Origin: an uncultured Cellvibrio sp.
GTDB taxonomy: Bacteria > Pseudomonadota > Gammaproteobacteria > Pseudomonadales > Cellvibrionaceae
DNA length: 15,401 bases
Assembly: GCA_946886255.1 (NCBI GenBank)
Contig: CAMPIG010000064.1
Location: 1-15,401, forward strand
Direction: 5' to 3'
Within the stretch, counting starts at the first letter, position 1. Every line of letters starts with the position of its first letter. This document shows, piece after piece, positions 1-7,308 of this stretch. The notes below the pieces were generated by a model. It made no database searches. It had not been told where the DNA came from and saw only the letters and a program-made list of their open reading frames with translations. The translations under genes and the position numbers were made by a program.

Positions 1-23
1 GATGTGATGATAACGCGTGGCCT

Positions 24-827
24 ATGAATAAAATACCCAACGATACGGAATTTTTACTGTACAAACAGATGATCTTGCAGCGTTTGGGGATTCATCTGCC
101 TATGCAAAAAAAAGCCTTGCTAAGCAATCGTCTATGGAAGCGGTTGCAGGCATGCCAATTGAAGCGCTTCGAAGATTACTATCGTTTCATCATCACACCC
201 GAAGGGCGGGAAGAATTAAATAAAGCGTTGGAACTGATCACCACCAATGAAACCTATTTTTTTCGCGAGCCGAAACACTTTGATTATTTGCGTGACGACA
301 TATTACCGGGTTGTCGAAAGGGCGATGTTTTCCGTGTGTGGAGTGCGGCGGCATCGACGGGTGAAGAACCCTACAGTATTGCAATGGTTCTGCGCGATCG
401 CTGTCCGACGGAATGGGAGCTGTTGTGTTCCGATGTAAACGCAACTGTTATTGAACGGGCCAAAACCGGCATCTACCCGGAGATGCGTGCGCGCAGTATC
501 CCTGAGGTTTATCTACGACGGTTTTGTCGTAAGGGGATTGGTCCGGAGCACGGCAATATCCGTGTGGTGGCAGAGCTGCGGGAGCGCATCGATTTTTTTA
601 CGCTCAACCTTCACGAAACATTTGCCGATATCGGCCAATTTGATCTGATCTTTTTGCGCAATGTGTTGATCTATTTTGAGAGTGAAACCAAACAAAAAGT
701 GCTTGAACGGATAGCTGGAAAACTGAAGCCCGGTGGCGTGTTATTTGTTGGCCATTCGGAAAGCCTGCACGGGATTACCGAGCGTTTCTTGCCCGTCAGG
801 CCGGCCATCTACCGTCGGGCTAAATAG
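24..827 (+). CDS. cheR: CheR, chemoreceptor glutamate O-methyltransferase
   Basis: This cytoplasmic enzyme transfers methyl groups from S-adenosylmethionine to glutamates of chemoreceptors, opposing CheB in adaptation. The 267-residue length is normal for the family. Residues 1-70 are the helical N-terminal CheR domain. The family signature TTNETYFFRE is at 73-82, the SAM-binding stretch RVWSAAASTGEEPYS at 104-118, the acidic SDVN at 136-139, RNVLIYF at 212-218 and the C-terminal GGVLFVGHSES at 237-247. I kept the ATG at 24 because it opens directly into the usual N-terminal helix; the upstream ribosome binding site is weak. Stop codons cluster at bases 5-13, so an upstream gene, probably another chemotaxis gene, may end there. 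The order cheR-cheD-cheB matches Pseudomonas aeruginosa Che2 (F7 class), so receptor, cheW and cheA genes are expected upstream (inference). Confidence 0.97.
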   Translation: MNKIPNDTEFLLYKQMILQRLGIHLPMQKKALLSNRLWKRLQACQLKRFEDYYRFIITPEGREELNKALELITTNETYFFREPKHFDYLRDDILPGCRKGDVFRVWSAAASTGEEPYSIAMVLRDRCPTEWELLCSDVNATVIERAKTGIYPEMRARSIPEVYLRRFCRKGIGPEHGNIRVVAELRERIDFFTLNLHETFADIGQFDLIFLRNVLIYFESETKQKVLERIAGKLKPGGVLFVGHSESLHGITERFLPVRPAIYRRAK

Positions 828-861
828 GGTCAGGCAGAATCTACAAAGGACCAGAAAATAC

Positions 862-939
862 ATGGTGCAATTATCGGACATTCCAACCTCCATCGGGGTA
901 ACCCGGAGGTATGCCGTATGCCTGCGGAAAATTTTCTGA
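862..939 (+). CDS. Possible 25-residue leader ORF overlapping the cheD start
   Basis: An ATG at 862, preceded by AAAGGA at 845-850, opens a 25-codon frame (MVQLSDIPTSIG...) that ends with TGA at 937-939, twenty bases inside cheD in another frame. The peptide resembles nothing I recognise. Its possible role is positional: its codons run through the hairpin at 886-910 that covers the cheD ribosome binding site, so translating it would open that hairpin. The spacer from AAAGGA to ATG is 11 bases, longer than ideal. It could equally be a chance frame. Confidence 0.25.
   Translation: MVQLSDIPTSIGVTRRYAVCLRKIF
886..910 (+). promoter_or_regulatory. Hairpin sequestering the cheD ribosome binding site
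   Basis: ACCTCC at 886-891 pairs perfectly with GGAGGT at 905-910, and GGG 895-897 pairs with CCC 902-904 around a GTAA (GNRA-type) tetraloop, leaving a three-base bulge at 892-894. GGAGG (905-909) is the cheD Shine-Dalgarno sequence, eight bases before its ATG, so in the mRNA the site would be masked unless a ribosome arriving from upstream opens it. Pairing is seen directly; the regulatory effect is inferred. Confidence 0.5.
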
Positions 940-1400
940 GCATTCATCCAGGTGAATGGTATTTCGGTAATGGCTACAGCCGTTTGCATACGGTGCTGGG
1001 TTCTTGTGTTGCACTAACGGTTTGGCATCCAACGCTGAAGCTGGGTGGTATGTGTCATTTTCTATTGCCGACACCGCCGGCGCGGCGTCGTGTCTCCACG
1101 CTGGATTGTCGCTATGCTGAGTTTGCTTTATTTACCATGAAGCAATCTATGCTGCGCTACGGTGAGCCGCGGAATTTCTCAATTGGTCTGTTCGGTGGTG
1201 GAGAAATGTTTACCCTCTCTGGCCCTTCAGCTATCGGAGAGAAAAATATTGATTATGCTCGCCAATGGCTTGCACAGGAGCGGTTAGCCGTGCAGCGGAT
1301 AGATGTAGGCGGAACAGCGTCGCGCTCGCTGACGCTTTACCTGCAAACGGGGGAGATTCATATAAAACAATACAACACTCGCACGGCCAACAGCGCCTGA
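918..1400 (+). CDS. cheD: CheD, chemoreceptor glutamine deamidase
   Basis: CheD deamidates specific glutamines on chemoreceptors to methylatable glutamates and in some species also interacts with CheC. The 160-residue protein shows the family core: HPGEWYFG at 10-17, [12 protein letters not shown] at 25-36 with the catalytic Cys30, and GGMCHFLLP at 43-51 with the catalytic His47. The Cys-to-His spacing of 17 equals that of the Thermotoga enzyme (Cys27/His44). FGGGEMF at 92-98 is also typical. The ATG at 918 is chosen because GGAGG lies eight bases before it; the ATG at 911 is in another frame and too close. It lies 90 bases after cheR and 37 bases before cheB. Its ribosome binding site is inside a hairpin (886-910), suggesting translation depends on upstream ribosomes. 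Confidence 0.96.
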   Translation: MPAENFLSIHPGEWYFGNGYSRLHTVLGSCVALTVWHPTLKLGGMCHFLLPTPPARRRVSTLDCRYAEFALFTMKQSMLRYGEPRNFSIGLFGGGEMFTLSGPSAIGEKNIDYARQWLAQERLAVQRIDVGGTASRSLTLYLQTGEIHIKQYNTRTANSA

Positions 1401-1437
1401 GTATGTTGTGGAGAATGGCTTTTTTGATGAGGTTGTT

Positions 1438-2472
1438 ATGGCGATAGCGGTACTGGTTGTCGATGATTCTGCCGTCGTGCGACAAGTGTTGACGGCAGTC
1501 CTGAATGAAGCACCGGACATCAACGTTTATGCCACGGCCTCTGACCCCATCTTTGCCCAGATGCAAATGCAAAAACGGTGGCCGGATGTGATTATATTGG
1601 ATATCGAAATGCCGCGTATGGATGGGCTGACATTCCTGCGCAAATTAATGGCTGAGAAGCCGACGCCGGTTATTATTTGTTCCTCGTTGGCAGAGAAGGG
1701 CGCGGAGCTTTCCTTGCAAGCGTTATCCGCTGGCGCCATCGATATTGTGACCAAGCCGCAATTAGGCGTTAAAGATTTTTTGTTGGAAACCAAACAACGT
1801 TTGTGGCAATCGATTCGCGGGGCAGCCAGCGCGCGTATTTCCCGGCGACGCCATGACAACTTACCACTATCGCCAGCACCGGCCGCTGTTGATTTAGTCA
1901 AGATGACGGCAACCACAGACAGGATTACCGTGGTGGGTACTTCAACCGGTGGCACCCAGGCGCTTGAACAAATATTGTCTGCCATTCCGCGCACGTGTCC
2001 CGGCATTGCCGTGGTACAACATATGCCAGAGAAATTTACAGCGGCGTTTGCACGACGGCTTGATGGGTTATGTAACGTTGAAGTGAAAGAAGCGGAAAGT
2101 GGTGACCGTTTAATCGCGGGTCGGGTGCTAATTGCGCCGGGTGGTTTTCATATGGAAGTACAGCGATCCGGTGCGCAGTACATAACGAAAATTTTTCGCG
2201 GCCCGGCCGTGAATCGCCATTGTCCTTCCGTGGATGTTCTGTTTCGTTCGGCGGCCCGTGCAGCAGGGCGCAATGCGACGGGTGTGTTATTAACCGGCAT
2301 GGGTGACGATGGCGCCCGTGGTTTGCTGGAATTGCGCAACGCCGGTGCACGCACCGTTGCGCAGGATGAAGCAACCTGTGTGGTATTCGGTATGCCGAAA
2401 GAGGCCATTCAAATGGGTGCTGCGAAAGATGTATTGCCGCTGTGGAAAATTCCCGCTGTGCTGGAGAGCTGA
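1438..2472 (+). CDS. cheB: CheB, protein-glutamate methylesterase/deamidase response regulator
   Basis: CheB removes methyl groups from chemoreceptors and is activated when CheA phosphorylates its receiver domain. With the ATG at 1438 the protein has 344 residues, normal for CheB. The receiver domain is at about 3-120: VLVVDDS (5-11), phosphoacceptor Asp55 in [13 protein letters not shown] (81-83) and Lys106 before Pro. A linker of about 40 residues leads to the methylesterase domain (about 160-340) with the catalytic triad Ser169 (GTSTGG), His195 (VVQHMP) and Asp291 (TGMGDDG). A GTG at 1408 in the same frame would add ten residues before the conserved start, but GAGG at 1429-1432 sits five bases before the ATG at 1438, which I prefer. 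The next gene starts two bases after the stop, so the two are co-translated. Confidence 0.97.
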   Translation: MAIAVLVVDDSAVVRQVLTAVLNEAPDINVYATASDPIFAQMQMQKRWPDVIILDIEMPRMDGLTFLRKLMAEKPTPVIICSSLAEKGAELSLQALSAGAIDIVTKPQLGVKDFLLETKQRLWQSIRGAASARISRRRHDNLPLSPAPAAVDLVKMTATTDRITVVGTSTGGTQALEQILSAIPRTCPGIAVVQHMPEKFTAAFARRLDGLCNVEVKEAESGDRLIAGRVLIAPGGFHMEVQRSGAQYITKIFRGPAVNRHCPSVDVLFRSAARAAGRNATGVLLTGMGDDGARGLLELRNAGARTVAQDEATCVVFGMPKEAIQMGAAKDVLPLWKIPAVLES

Positions 2473-2474
2473 AA

Positions 2475-3695
2475 ATGATAGAACGCATTGAAGACATTCG
2501 CCTGCTGGTGGTCGATGACAGTAATGTGCAGCGGCAACATGCACAGGGACTTGCGCAACAATTGGGTATCGCTGCCATCCTCGGTGCAGCAGATGGTGTT
2601 GATGCACTGGGGGTATTGCAGCAGGAGCAGGTTGATGTCGTGGTCATCGACCTGGAGATGCCGGTGATGGACGGTGTTGAATTACTGCGTTCCATTGCGC
2701 GGCAGCAATTGGCCAAAAGTGTCATCATCCTCAGTTCAAAAGATCCGGTATTGATTTCCAGTGTCGGCACCATGGCAGAAGCCGATGGTTTGTATGTGCT
2801 GGGTACGTTCCATAAGCCCATGCAGGTGGAGCTGCTGAAATGCAGTTTGTTAAGATTTTTGCAAGATAATCGCACACCGCGAATAGCGGTTCAGAATTCT
2901 GCTTTACCGGAAGTAACGGCGGTCGAATTAAGCCGAGCGCTCGAGCGTAATGAATTGAGTTTGGCATATCAACCCAAGTTAACGGTGCAAGGTTTATTGT
3001 TGCGCGGCGTTGAAGCCCTGGCGCGTTGGCACCATCCCGAAAAAGGCGCTATCTCACCTGGTTGTTTTATTCCCCTGGCCGAGCGCCACGGCATCATCGA
3101 CGTGTTAACGCGTCATCTATTATTAAAAGCGCTAAAACAAAAACAGCTATGGCAACAGCATGGCTTGCGTTTTCATCTTGCGTTTAATCTATCGCCGCTG
3201 TCATTGGCAGATCCGCACATGGCCGACTGGATGACGCAGCTGGCGACCGACCATACTATTCATCCGTCCGATTTGATTCTCGAAGTTACCGAGAATGCGC
3301 TGCTCGGTGAATTGGCATGCGCGATTCAAACACTGGCACGTTTACGTTTGAAAGGTTTCAATATAGCCATTGACGATTACGGTACCGGCTTCGCCAACGC
3401 CCAACAATTGTCGCGTGTGCCGGCAACTGAATTGAAGCTGGATCGATCCCTCATTGATCGCGTGGCATCTCGTCCACAACAGCGAACTATCCTGGCCAGC
3501 ACAGTTGATCTTGCCCGCAACCTTAAATTGTCTACCGTGGCGGAAGGCGTGGAGACCCTGGAGGATTTTCTGGTGGTGAGTGAATTGGGAGTCGATCAAG
3601 TGCAAGGTTTTTATTTTTCGCGTCCCTTACCGGCAGATGAACTGGTCGCCTGGTTGCAACACGATTTAAACCAATGTCGCAAGGCATTGCAATAG
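2475..3695 (+). CDS. REC-EAL response regulator, likely c-di-GMP phosphodiesterase
   Basis: The 406-residue protein joins a receiver domain (about 8-130) to an EAL domain (about 150-395) and would hydrolyse c-di-GMP to pGpG under phosphorylation control. Receiver residues are complete: Asp14/Asp15, phosphoacceptor Asp59 in IDLEMPVMDG, Ser87/Ser88 and Lys114. EAL residues are complete: Glu180 (EAL), Asn238 (FNLS), Glu270 and Glu273 (LEVTEN), Asp300/Asp301 (IDDYGTGF), Lys321, Glu357 and Glu360 (AEGVE) and Gln377 (QGFYFSRP). From memory, every one lies exactly five residues after its counterpart in P. aeruginosa RocR, so the domains appear colinear without gaps. The ATG at 2475 follows cheB by two bases with GGAG (2463-2466) upstream; an earlier in-frame GTG at 2442 lies inside cheB. 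The position suggests phosphorylation by the CheA of this operon (inference). Confidence 0.94.
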   Translation: MIERIEDIRLLVVDDSNVQRQHAQGLAQQLGIAAILGAADGVDALGVLQQEQVDVVVIDLEMPVMDGVELLRSIARQQLAKSVIILSSKDPVLISSVGTMAEADGLYVLGTFHKPMQVELLKCSLLRFLQDNRTPRIAVQNSALPEVTAVELSRALERNELSLAYQPKLTVQGLLLRGVEALARWHHPEKGAISPGCFIPLAERHGIIDVLTRHLLLKALKQKQLWQQHGLRFHLAFNLSPLSLADPHMADWMTQLATDHTIHPSDLILEVTENALLGELACAIQTLARLRLKGFNIAIDDYGTGFANAQQLSRVPATELKLDRSLIDRVASRPQQRTILASTVDLARNLKLSTVAEGVETLEDFLVVSELGVDQVQGFYFSRPLPADELVAWLQHDLNQCRKALQ

Positions 3696-3738
3696 TGATT
3701 GAACTGCCTGAGTATTTACAGATCCTATTTTCATATTG

Positions 3739-3752
3739 ACTGATGCATCAGT
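3739..3752. promoter_or_regulatory. Perfect 14-bp palindrome upstream of ydbH
   Basis: ACTGATGCATCAGT is a perfect palindrome in the 102-base gap before ydbH, and it overlaps TTGACT (3736-3741), which resembles a -35 hexamer. I see no convincing -10 at the right distance, so promoter assignment is uncertain. The symmetry fits a dimeric repressor site better than a terminator, as no T-run follows. The regulator is unknown. Confidence 0.35.
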
Positions 3753-3797
3753 GATTGTGTGCGTTTCGTGAAGAAAATCTGAGAACAAAGATCTGTG

Positions 3798-6392
3798 ATG
3801 AAACCCGTGTTTCAAAAAATCCTTGCCGTGTTAACCTTCGGTGCTTTACTGCTGGGGTTGATCGGGCTGGCGAGCATCTGGCACATCCATCGGCTGGTGG
3901 CAGGCATGGGTGTGCAGTCGCTGGACTATCGTATCGAAAAATTTGATATTTATTCTGTACAATTTTCCCGGCTCTCTTTTCAATACAGCACCGCGAGCGT
4001 CAGCCAGCAAGTCAACGCGGAAGCACTCAGGATTCAGTGGACATGGTTGTCTGCCTTTACACCGCAATTATCGTCTGTCGATGTTGCGCGCCTGTATTGG
4101 CAAATAAAGCACGATGATGAGACACCGCCAACCTCCTTAACATCACCTTTCACCTTACCCGAAGACTGGTCGATACCAGACTTTCTTCCTGCAAGTATCC
4201 ATATTCATAACGCTCACCTGACCCTGCCTTGTCCCACCGGTGAATGTTATCTGGCGGGCGCGTTGGATCTCCAGAACGCAGAAGATACGTTAAGATTGCA
4301 CGGGAAATTTTCGCCGGGAAGGATGTTGCATTCGCAGCAGGTTGATATAAAAGCTGATTACCAACTGAATCGACAATTACCCGCATTGAATCTGCATATT
4401 GCTGCCGGAGACGCTGTTCACGCACAGCTACAGATGCAATTAATCCGTGAGGAAGAGCTAGCCTGGTCCGGCCAGTTAACCGCGCACGCGCGCTATCCGG
4501 AGACCTGGTTGCTGGCTGCCCTGGCGGAATGGCAAATCCGTCTGGACAACCAATGGGCTCAGACAGTGAATCAGCCTATGGCAGTCAGTGCGAAATGGCA
4601 ATGGGATGTTGCACCGTTATTACAACGCGGTACGCAGCCCTGGCATAAGCTATTGCAGGGATACGCCGAGTTGGATGCGGACATCGCCTCACCTATCGCG
4701 GTGGAGAATATCGGCAAATTTTCCGGCGATGCAGTGGTGCGTATAAAAGCCGAAAACGGTGCCCTGGAAACCTATGATGTCTCCGCAGACGTGACGGTAA
4801 CCGAACCGGTTTTGCCAGCTGCATGGCGATCACGGGGTATTGCTGTTGAACGCCTGGATATTCATGCAGAATCACAATCCGACGCGGTCAGTGTTACTGA
4901 TTTGCCGATACAACTTGCTATCCGCACAGAAGGCAAATTGCGCACAGACATCACCCTGCACGCGTCTATCGATGCGGTTGAAAAAGCCCTGCATGTGGCT
5001 GACGTAAAATTGGATGCACAACTCGCGCAACTTCAGGCGACTCCGGACTTGCAATTTAATCATCTGGATGTGTTGTGGCGCGGTGCCGCGGAGTGGCGAG
5101 GGAATCAATTTATATTGCGCGCGCAAGCACCCACCCGTGTGCACGGTGATCTGCAAGCCGGCGCTTGGTCGTTGGCTGCACGCACGGCGAAATTAGCGTT
5201 GGATAACCTGACAATATCGGGCAAGTTAGTTGATGGGAATATAGATTGGTCCGAATTACATATTGATACCACGGCTTTGCTGAGCATTGCGCAATTGCAG
5301 CATCCGCAACTGCATACCAGGCCTTGGCAATGGCAAGGGCATGGGCAAGGAAACCGGGAGAAACTTGCCGTAAAAGGTGAGCTCGTTCTCAATAATGCGT
5401 TGGTCATTTCCCACCAGGTGAAAGCTGATTTAAAAGAAATGCGCGTTGATTGGCAGTTGCACGATAGCTTTCTGCTGGCAGGCAATCCGTTTGCTGATCT
5501 CGCCAGGGCGTGGCCGCCTTTGCTGTCCCTCTCACAAGGTAAGGTTAACGGTGAAGGGCAAGTCACGGTAGACTTGAATCAACAAACATTGAAAAACGGA
5601 TTAGCCACAGTGGTGGTTAATGATATTTCCGGTGTCTACGACACCACCTTGTTTCAAGGGCTCACTGCAACACTTTCTGCGACGGCCAAACCGAAAACCT
5701 TCATCCTGGCAACCGATGAATTACACATTAAACACATTATCAAAGGTTTTGTTTTTGGCCCGCTCAAGGCGGCGGGGATCTATGAAGCCGGTTGGGAAAA
5801 CCCCGCCGAGGGCGAGCTTGCACTGCAAGATTTTTATGTAGACGCTATCGGCGGTAATGTCACCACGCCGGCGCAGGTATTTGATCTTTCCAAAGATAAA
5901 CAGTCGCTCGCGTTAACGTTAGAGAATATTGATCTGGGTTTGTTGTTGCAGCAGCATCCTTCCACTGAACTCTCCGGCAGTGGCAGAATCTCAGGCACAG
6001 TACCGATTGAGATTACCGCCAACGGTGTGAGTGTGCCGAAAGGCTCGTTGGCAGCCCGTCCGCCGGGCGGACAATTGCAGCTGCATTCTGAACGCGCGGA
6101 AGCACTTGCCAAATCGCAACCAAGCATGAAATTGATCACCGATGCACTGGAAGATTTCCATTACACTGTCCTGGCCAGTGAGGTCAGTTATGACGAAGAC
6201 GGAAAATTGCTGTTGGGGTTACGCCTTGAAGGCAGGAATCCGGCACTGGAAAATGGTCGGCCCGTTCATTTCAATATTAATCTGGAAGAAGATCTACCGG
6301 CGATGATTGCCAGCATTCAATTGAGCAACCAAATAACCGATGTGGTAAAAAAGCGTCTGCAGGAACACCTACAAAAACGATCCGCCCGTTAA
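3798..6392 (+). CDS. ydbH: YdbH-type AsmA-like intermembrane phospholipid transport protein
   Basis: YdbH belongs with TamB and YhdP to the large AsmA-like proteins that bridge inner and outer membranes and are redundantly needed for outer-membrane phospholipid supply in E. coli. The 864-residue length is close to E. coli YdbH. A single N-terminal membrane segment (about 8-30, LAVLTFGALLLGLIGLA) anchors it in the inner membrane; the rest is beta-rich periplasmic sequence without further hydrophobic segments. The C-terminal part carries the recognisable stretches ARPPGG (about residue 753), FHYTVL and GRPVHFNINLEEDLPA. The ATG at 3798 is preferred over the GTG at 3795; the ribosome binding site is poor. 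ynbE and ydbL follow in the E. coli order, which greatly strengthens the call. The gene is preceded by a palindrome at 3739-3752. Confidence 0.9.
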   Translation: MKPVFQKILAVLTFGALLLGLIGLASIWHIHRLVAGMGVQSLDYRIEKFDIYSVQFSRLSFQYSTASVSQQVNAEALRIQWTWLSAFTPQLSSVDVARLYWQIKHDDETPPTSLTSPFTLPEDWSIPDFLPASIHIHNAHLTLPCPTGECYLAGALDLQNAEDTLRLHGKFSPGRMLHSQQVDIKADYQLNRQLPALNLHIAAGDAVHAQLQMQLIREEELAWSGQLTAHARYPETWLLAALAEWQIRLDNQWAQTVNQPMAVSAKWQWDVAPLLQRGTQPWHKLLQGYAELDADIASPIAVENIGKFSGDAVVRIKAENGALETYDVSADVTVTEPVLPAAWRSRGIAVERLDIHAESQSDAVSVTDLPIQLAIRTEGKLRTDITLHASIDAVEKALHVADVKLDAQLAQLQATPDLQFNHLDVLWRGAAEWRGNQFILRAQAPTRVHGDLQAGAWSLAARTAKLALDNLTISGKLVDGNIDWSELHIDTTALLSIAQLQHPQLHTRPWQWQGHGQGNREKLAVKGELVLNNALVISHQVKADLKEMRVDWQLHDSFLLAGNPFADLARAWPPLLSLSQGKVNGEGQVTVDLNQQTLKNGLATVVVNDISGVYDTTLFQGLTATLSATAKPKTFILATDELHIKHIIKGFVFGPLKAAGIYEAGWENPAEGELALQDFYVDAIGGNVTTPAQVFDLSKDKQSLALTLENIDLGLLLQQHPSTELSGSGRISGTVPIEITANGVSVPKGSLAARPPGGQLQLHSERAEALAKSQPSMKLITDALEDFHYTVLASEVSYDEDGKLLLGLRLEGRNPALENGRPVHFNINLEEDLPAMIASIQLSNQITDVVKKRLQEHLQKRSAR

Positions 6393-6419
6393 CGATTACG
6401 ACCAACAAAGGACGACATT

Positions 6420-6608
6420 ATGTTCATCATCCGCAGTGGTTTTCTCGCATTGCTTCTCGCTCTGGTGGCTTGCACGCCCACCGTGCAGGTAGCGGTGCCG
6501 AATGAACCGATTAATATCAATCTTAATGTCAAGATTGAACACGAAATTTATATCAAGGTCGACAAACAATTGGATGAGCTGTTTAGCGATTCCAGCGGTT
6601 TGTTTTAA
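6420..6608 (+). CDS. ynbE: YnbE-type outer-membrane lipoprotein, partner of YdbH
   Basis: This 62-residue lipoprotein matches E. coli YnbE, which docks with the C-terminus of YdbH at the outer membrane to complete the intermembrane bridge. The signal peptide runs from residue 1 to 17 with lipobox LVAC, giving Cys18 as the lipidated residue; Thr at +2 predicts outer-membrane sorting. The mature part contains the family core EPININLNVKIEHEIYIKVD (about 29-48), and the end, DELFSDSSGLF, is like the YnbE terminus. AAAGGA at 6407-6412 is seven bases before the ATG. The gene starts 27 bases after ydbH and ends 29 bases before ydbL, so all three are one operon. Genes this short are easily missed in annotation. 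Confidence 0.93.
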   Translation: MFIIRSGFLALLLALVACTPTVQVAVPNEPININLNVKIEHEIYIKVDKQLDELFSDSSGLF

Positions 6609-6637
6609 CCCTACTGAAAAAGCGCAAGGAGTTTACG

Positions 6638-6991
6638 ATGAAATTTGTATCTTTAATAAAGCTGAGTGTATGTGGGTTATTGCTGGCGGTTTCTTTGCCG
6701 CTGATGGCCATGAACCTGCAGCAGGCTATGAGCAATCTGGGTACCGCTAAAGAGCAGGGGCTGGTCGGTGAGCAGCCGGACGGTTATCTGGGTGTAGTAA
6801 GTGCATCCGGTGATGCGGCCGAGATTGTGAAATTAATTAACAACGCACGGCGCGAGCAATATCAGCGATTGGCTAAGGACAATAATCTTGCTCTGCCGGA
6901 TGTTGAAGCTATGGCTGGTCTAAAGGCCATCGAAAAAACCCAGGCGGGCCATTTCATTCAGGTCAATGGAAAATGGGCGAAGAAGCCTTGA
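6638..6991 (+). CDS. ydbL: YdbL family (DUF1318) periplasmic protein
   Basis: YdbL is a small periplasmic protein that in E. coli modulates the YdbH-YnbE bridge. The 117-residue protein has a signal peptide (about 1-24, ending LPLMA before MNLQQAM). The mature region shows the family pattern: LGTAKEQGLVGEQPDGYLG, then INNARREQYQRLAKDNN, then GLKAIEKTQAGHFIQVNGKW at the end. AAGGAG at 6626-6631 lies six bases before the ATG. It is the last gene of the operon; no plus-strand intrinsic terminator with a T-run is visible downstream, only a hairpin at 7051-7077 whose T-run is on the minus strand. Confidence 0.92.
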   Translation: MKFVSLIKLSVCGLLLAVSLPLMAMNLQQAMSNLGTAKEQGLVGEQPDGYLGVVSASGDAAEIVKLINNARREQYQRLAKDNNLALPDVEAMAGLKAIEKTQAGHFIQVNGKWAKKP

Positions 6992-7044
6992 TGGCTGTTG
7001 GCGCATATTAAATAGAATCACTTGCTATAACGTAATTCGAGATT

Positions 7045-7077
7045 AAAAAATGCCAACCATTGTTGCACTGGTTGGCA
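7045..7077 (-). terminator. Rho-independent terminator on the minus strand
   Basis: TGCCAACCA at 7051-7059 pairs perfectly with TGGTTGGCA at 7069-7077 around a nine-base loop. On the minus strand the stem is followed immediately by TTTTTT (complement of 7045-7050). On the plus strand no T-run follows, so it is a poor terminator for ydbL. No minus-strand gene lies beside it, which is why a small RNA is proposed. Confidence 0.7.
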
Positions 7078-7166
7078 CTCACCCGGTTAACCGCTCTCCA
7101 AAATTTACAATACTGCTTCCTTCTATACACGCTAACCTGCACCCCTTCGCGCGATGTGGTAGTTTC
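7045..7166 (-). ncRNA. Candidate small RNA of about 120 nt
   Basis: On the minus strand a promoter-like pair (TTGCCG, 16-base spacer, TATTAT) is followed about 120 bases later by a perfect nine-bp hairpin and six Ts. The expected transcript would start near 7166 and end near 7045. It contains an AU-rich stretch before the terminator hairpin and a U-tail, features compatible with an Hfq-binding RNA. No credible reading frame is present. I do not recognise its sequence as a known RNA family. Start and function are inferred. Confidence 0.45.
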
Positions 7167-7172
7167 TATTCC

Positions 7173-7200
7173 ATAATAAAAAACCAATGTAATCCGGCAA
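7173..7200 (-). promoter_or_regulatory. Sigma-70-like promoter for the candidate small RNA
   Basis: On the minus strand TTGCCG (7200-7195) and TATTAT (7178-7173) are 16 bases apart. They match the TTGACA and TATAAT consensus at four and five of six positions. Such pairs occur by chance in AT-rich DNA; its value comes from the terminator about 100 bases downstream on the same strand. Confidence 0.4.
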
Positions 7201-7308
7201 CATCCTCGGCATAAATATCGGTATTTTAATCACGTCCGTCGGGCGCGGTGTCGCTCATCCTGATTTTTATGCAGGCGCTCGTTAGTGGATCACATTTAAG
7301 GAGAGCAT

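Larger units (their letters stand above)
6992..7308. other. 317-base intergenic region
   Basis: This is the only gap over 300 bases. It holds a minus-strand promoter-like pair (7173-7200) and a minus-strand terminator (7045-7077), described as a candidate small RNA. It also holds the short palindrome CGGTTAACCG at 7084-7093 and, at the right end, the ribosome binding site of the next gene (AAGGAG 7298-7303). I see no convincing plus-strand promoter for that gene, although AT-rich stretches at 7205-7230 could contain one. No protein-coding frame looks real here. Confidence 0.7.

Noticed and set aside
1408..1437. Upstream GTG start for cheB
   Set aside because: The ATG at 1438 has GAGG five bases upstream and begins exactly where the receiver domain begins; the ten extra residues are not family-like.
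2442..2474. Upstream GTG start for the REC-EAL gene inside cheB
   Set aside because: The ATG at 2475 has GGAG eight bases upstream and suits the receiver domain start; the earlier codon lies within the conserved end of cheB.
2036..2875. A 279-codon open frame on the minus strand across the cheB end and the REC-EAL start
   Set aside because: It is antisense to two genes with complete catalytic motifs, and its translation is Ser/Thr/Arg-rich without any recognisable domain; it is a shadow of their codon pattern.
7051..7077. The hairpin as terminator of the ydbH-ynbE-ydbL operon
   Set aside because: On the plus strand the stem is followed by CTCACCCGG, with no T-run; the T-run is on the minus strand.
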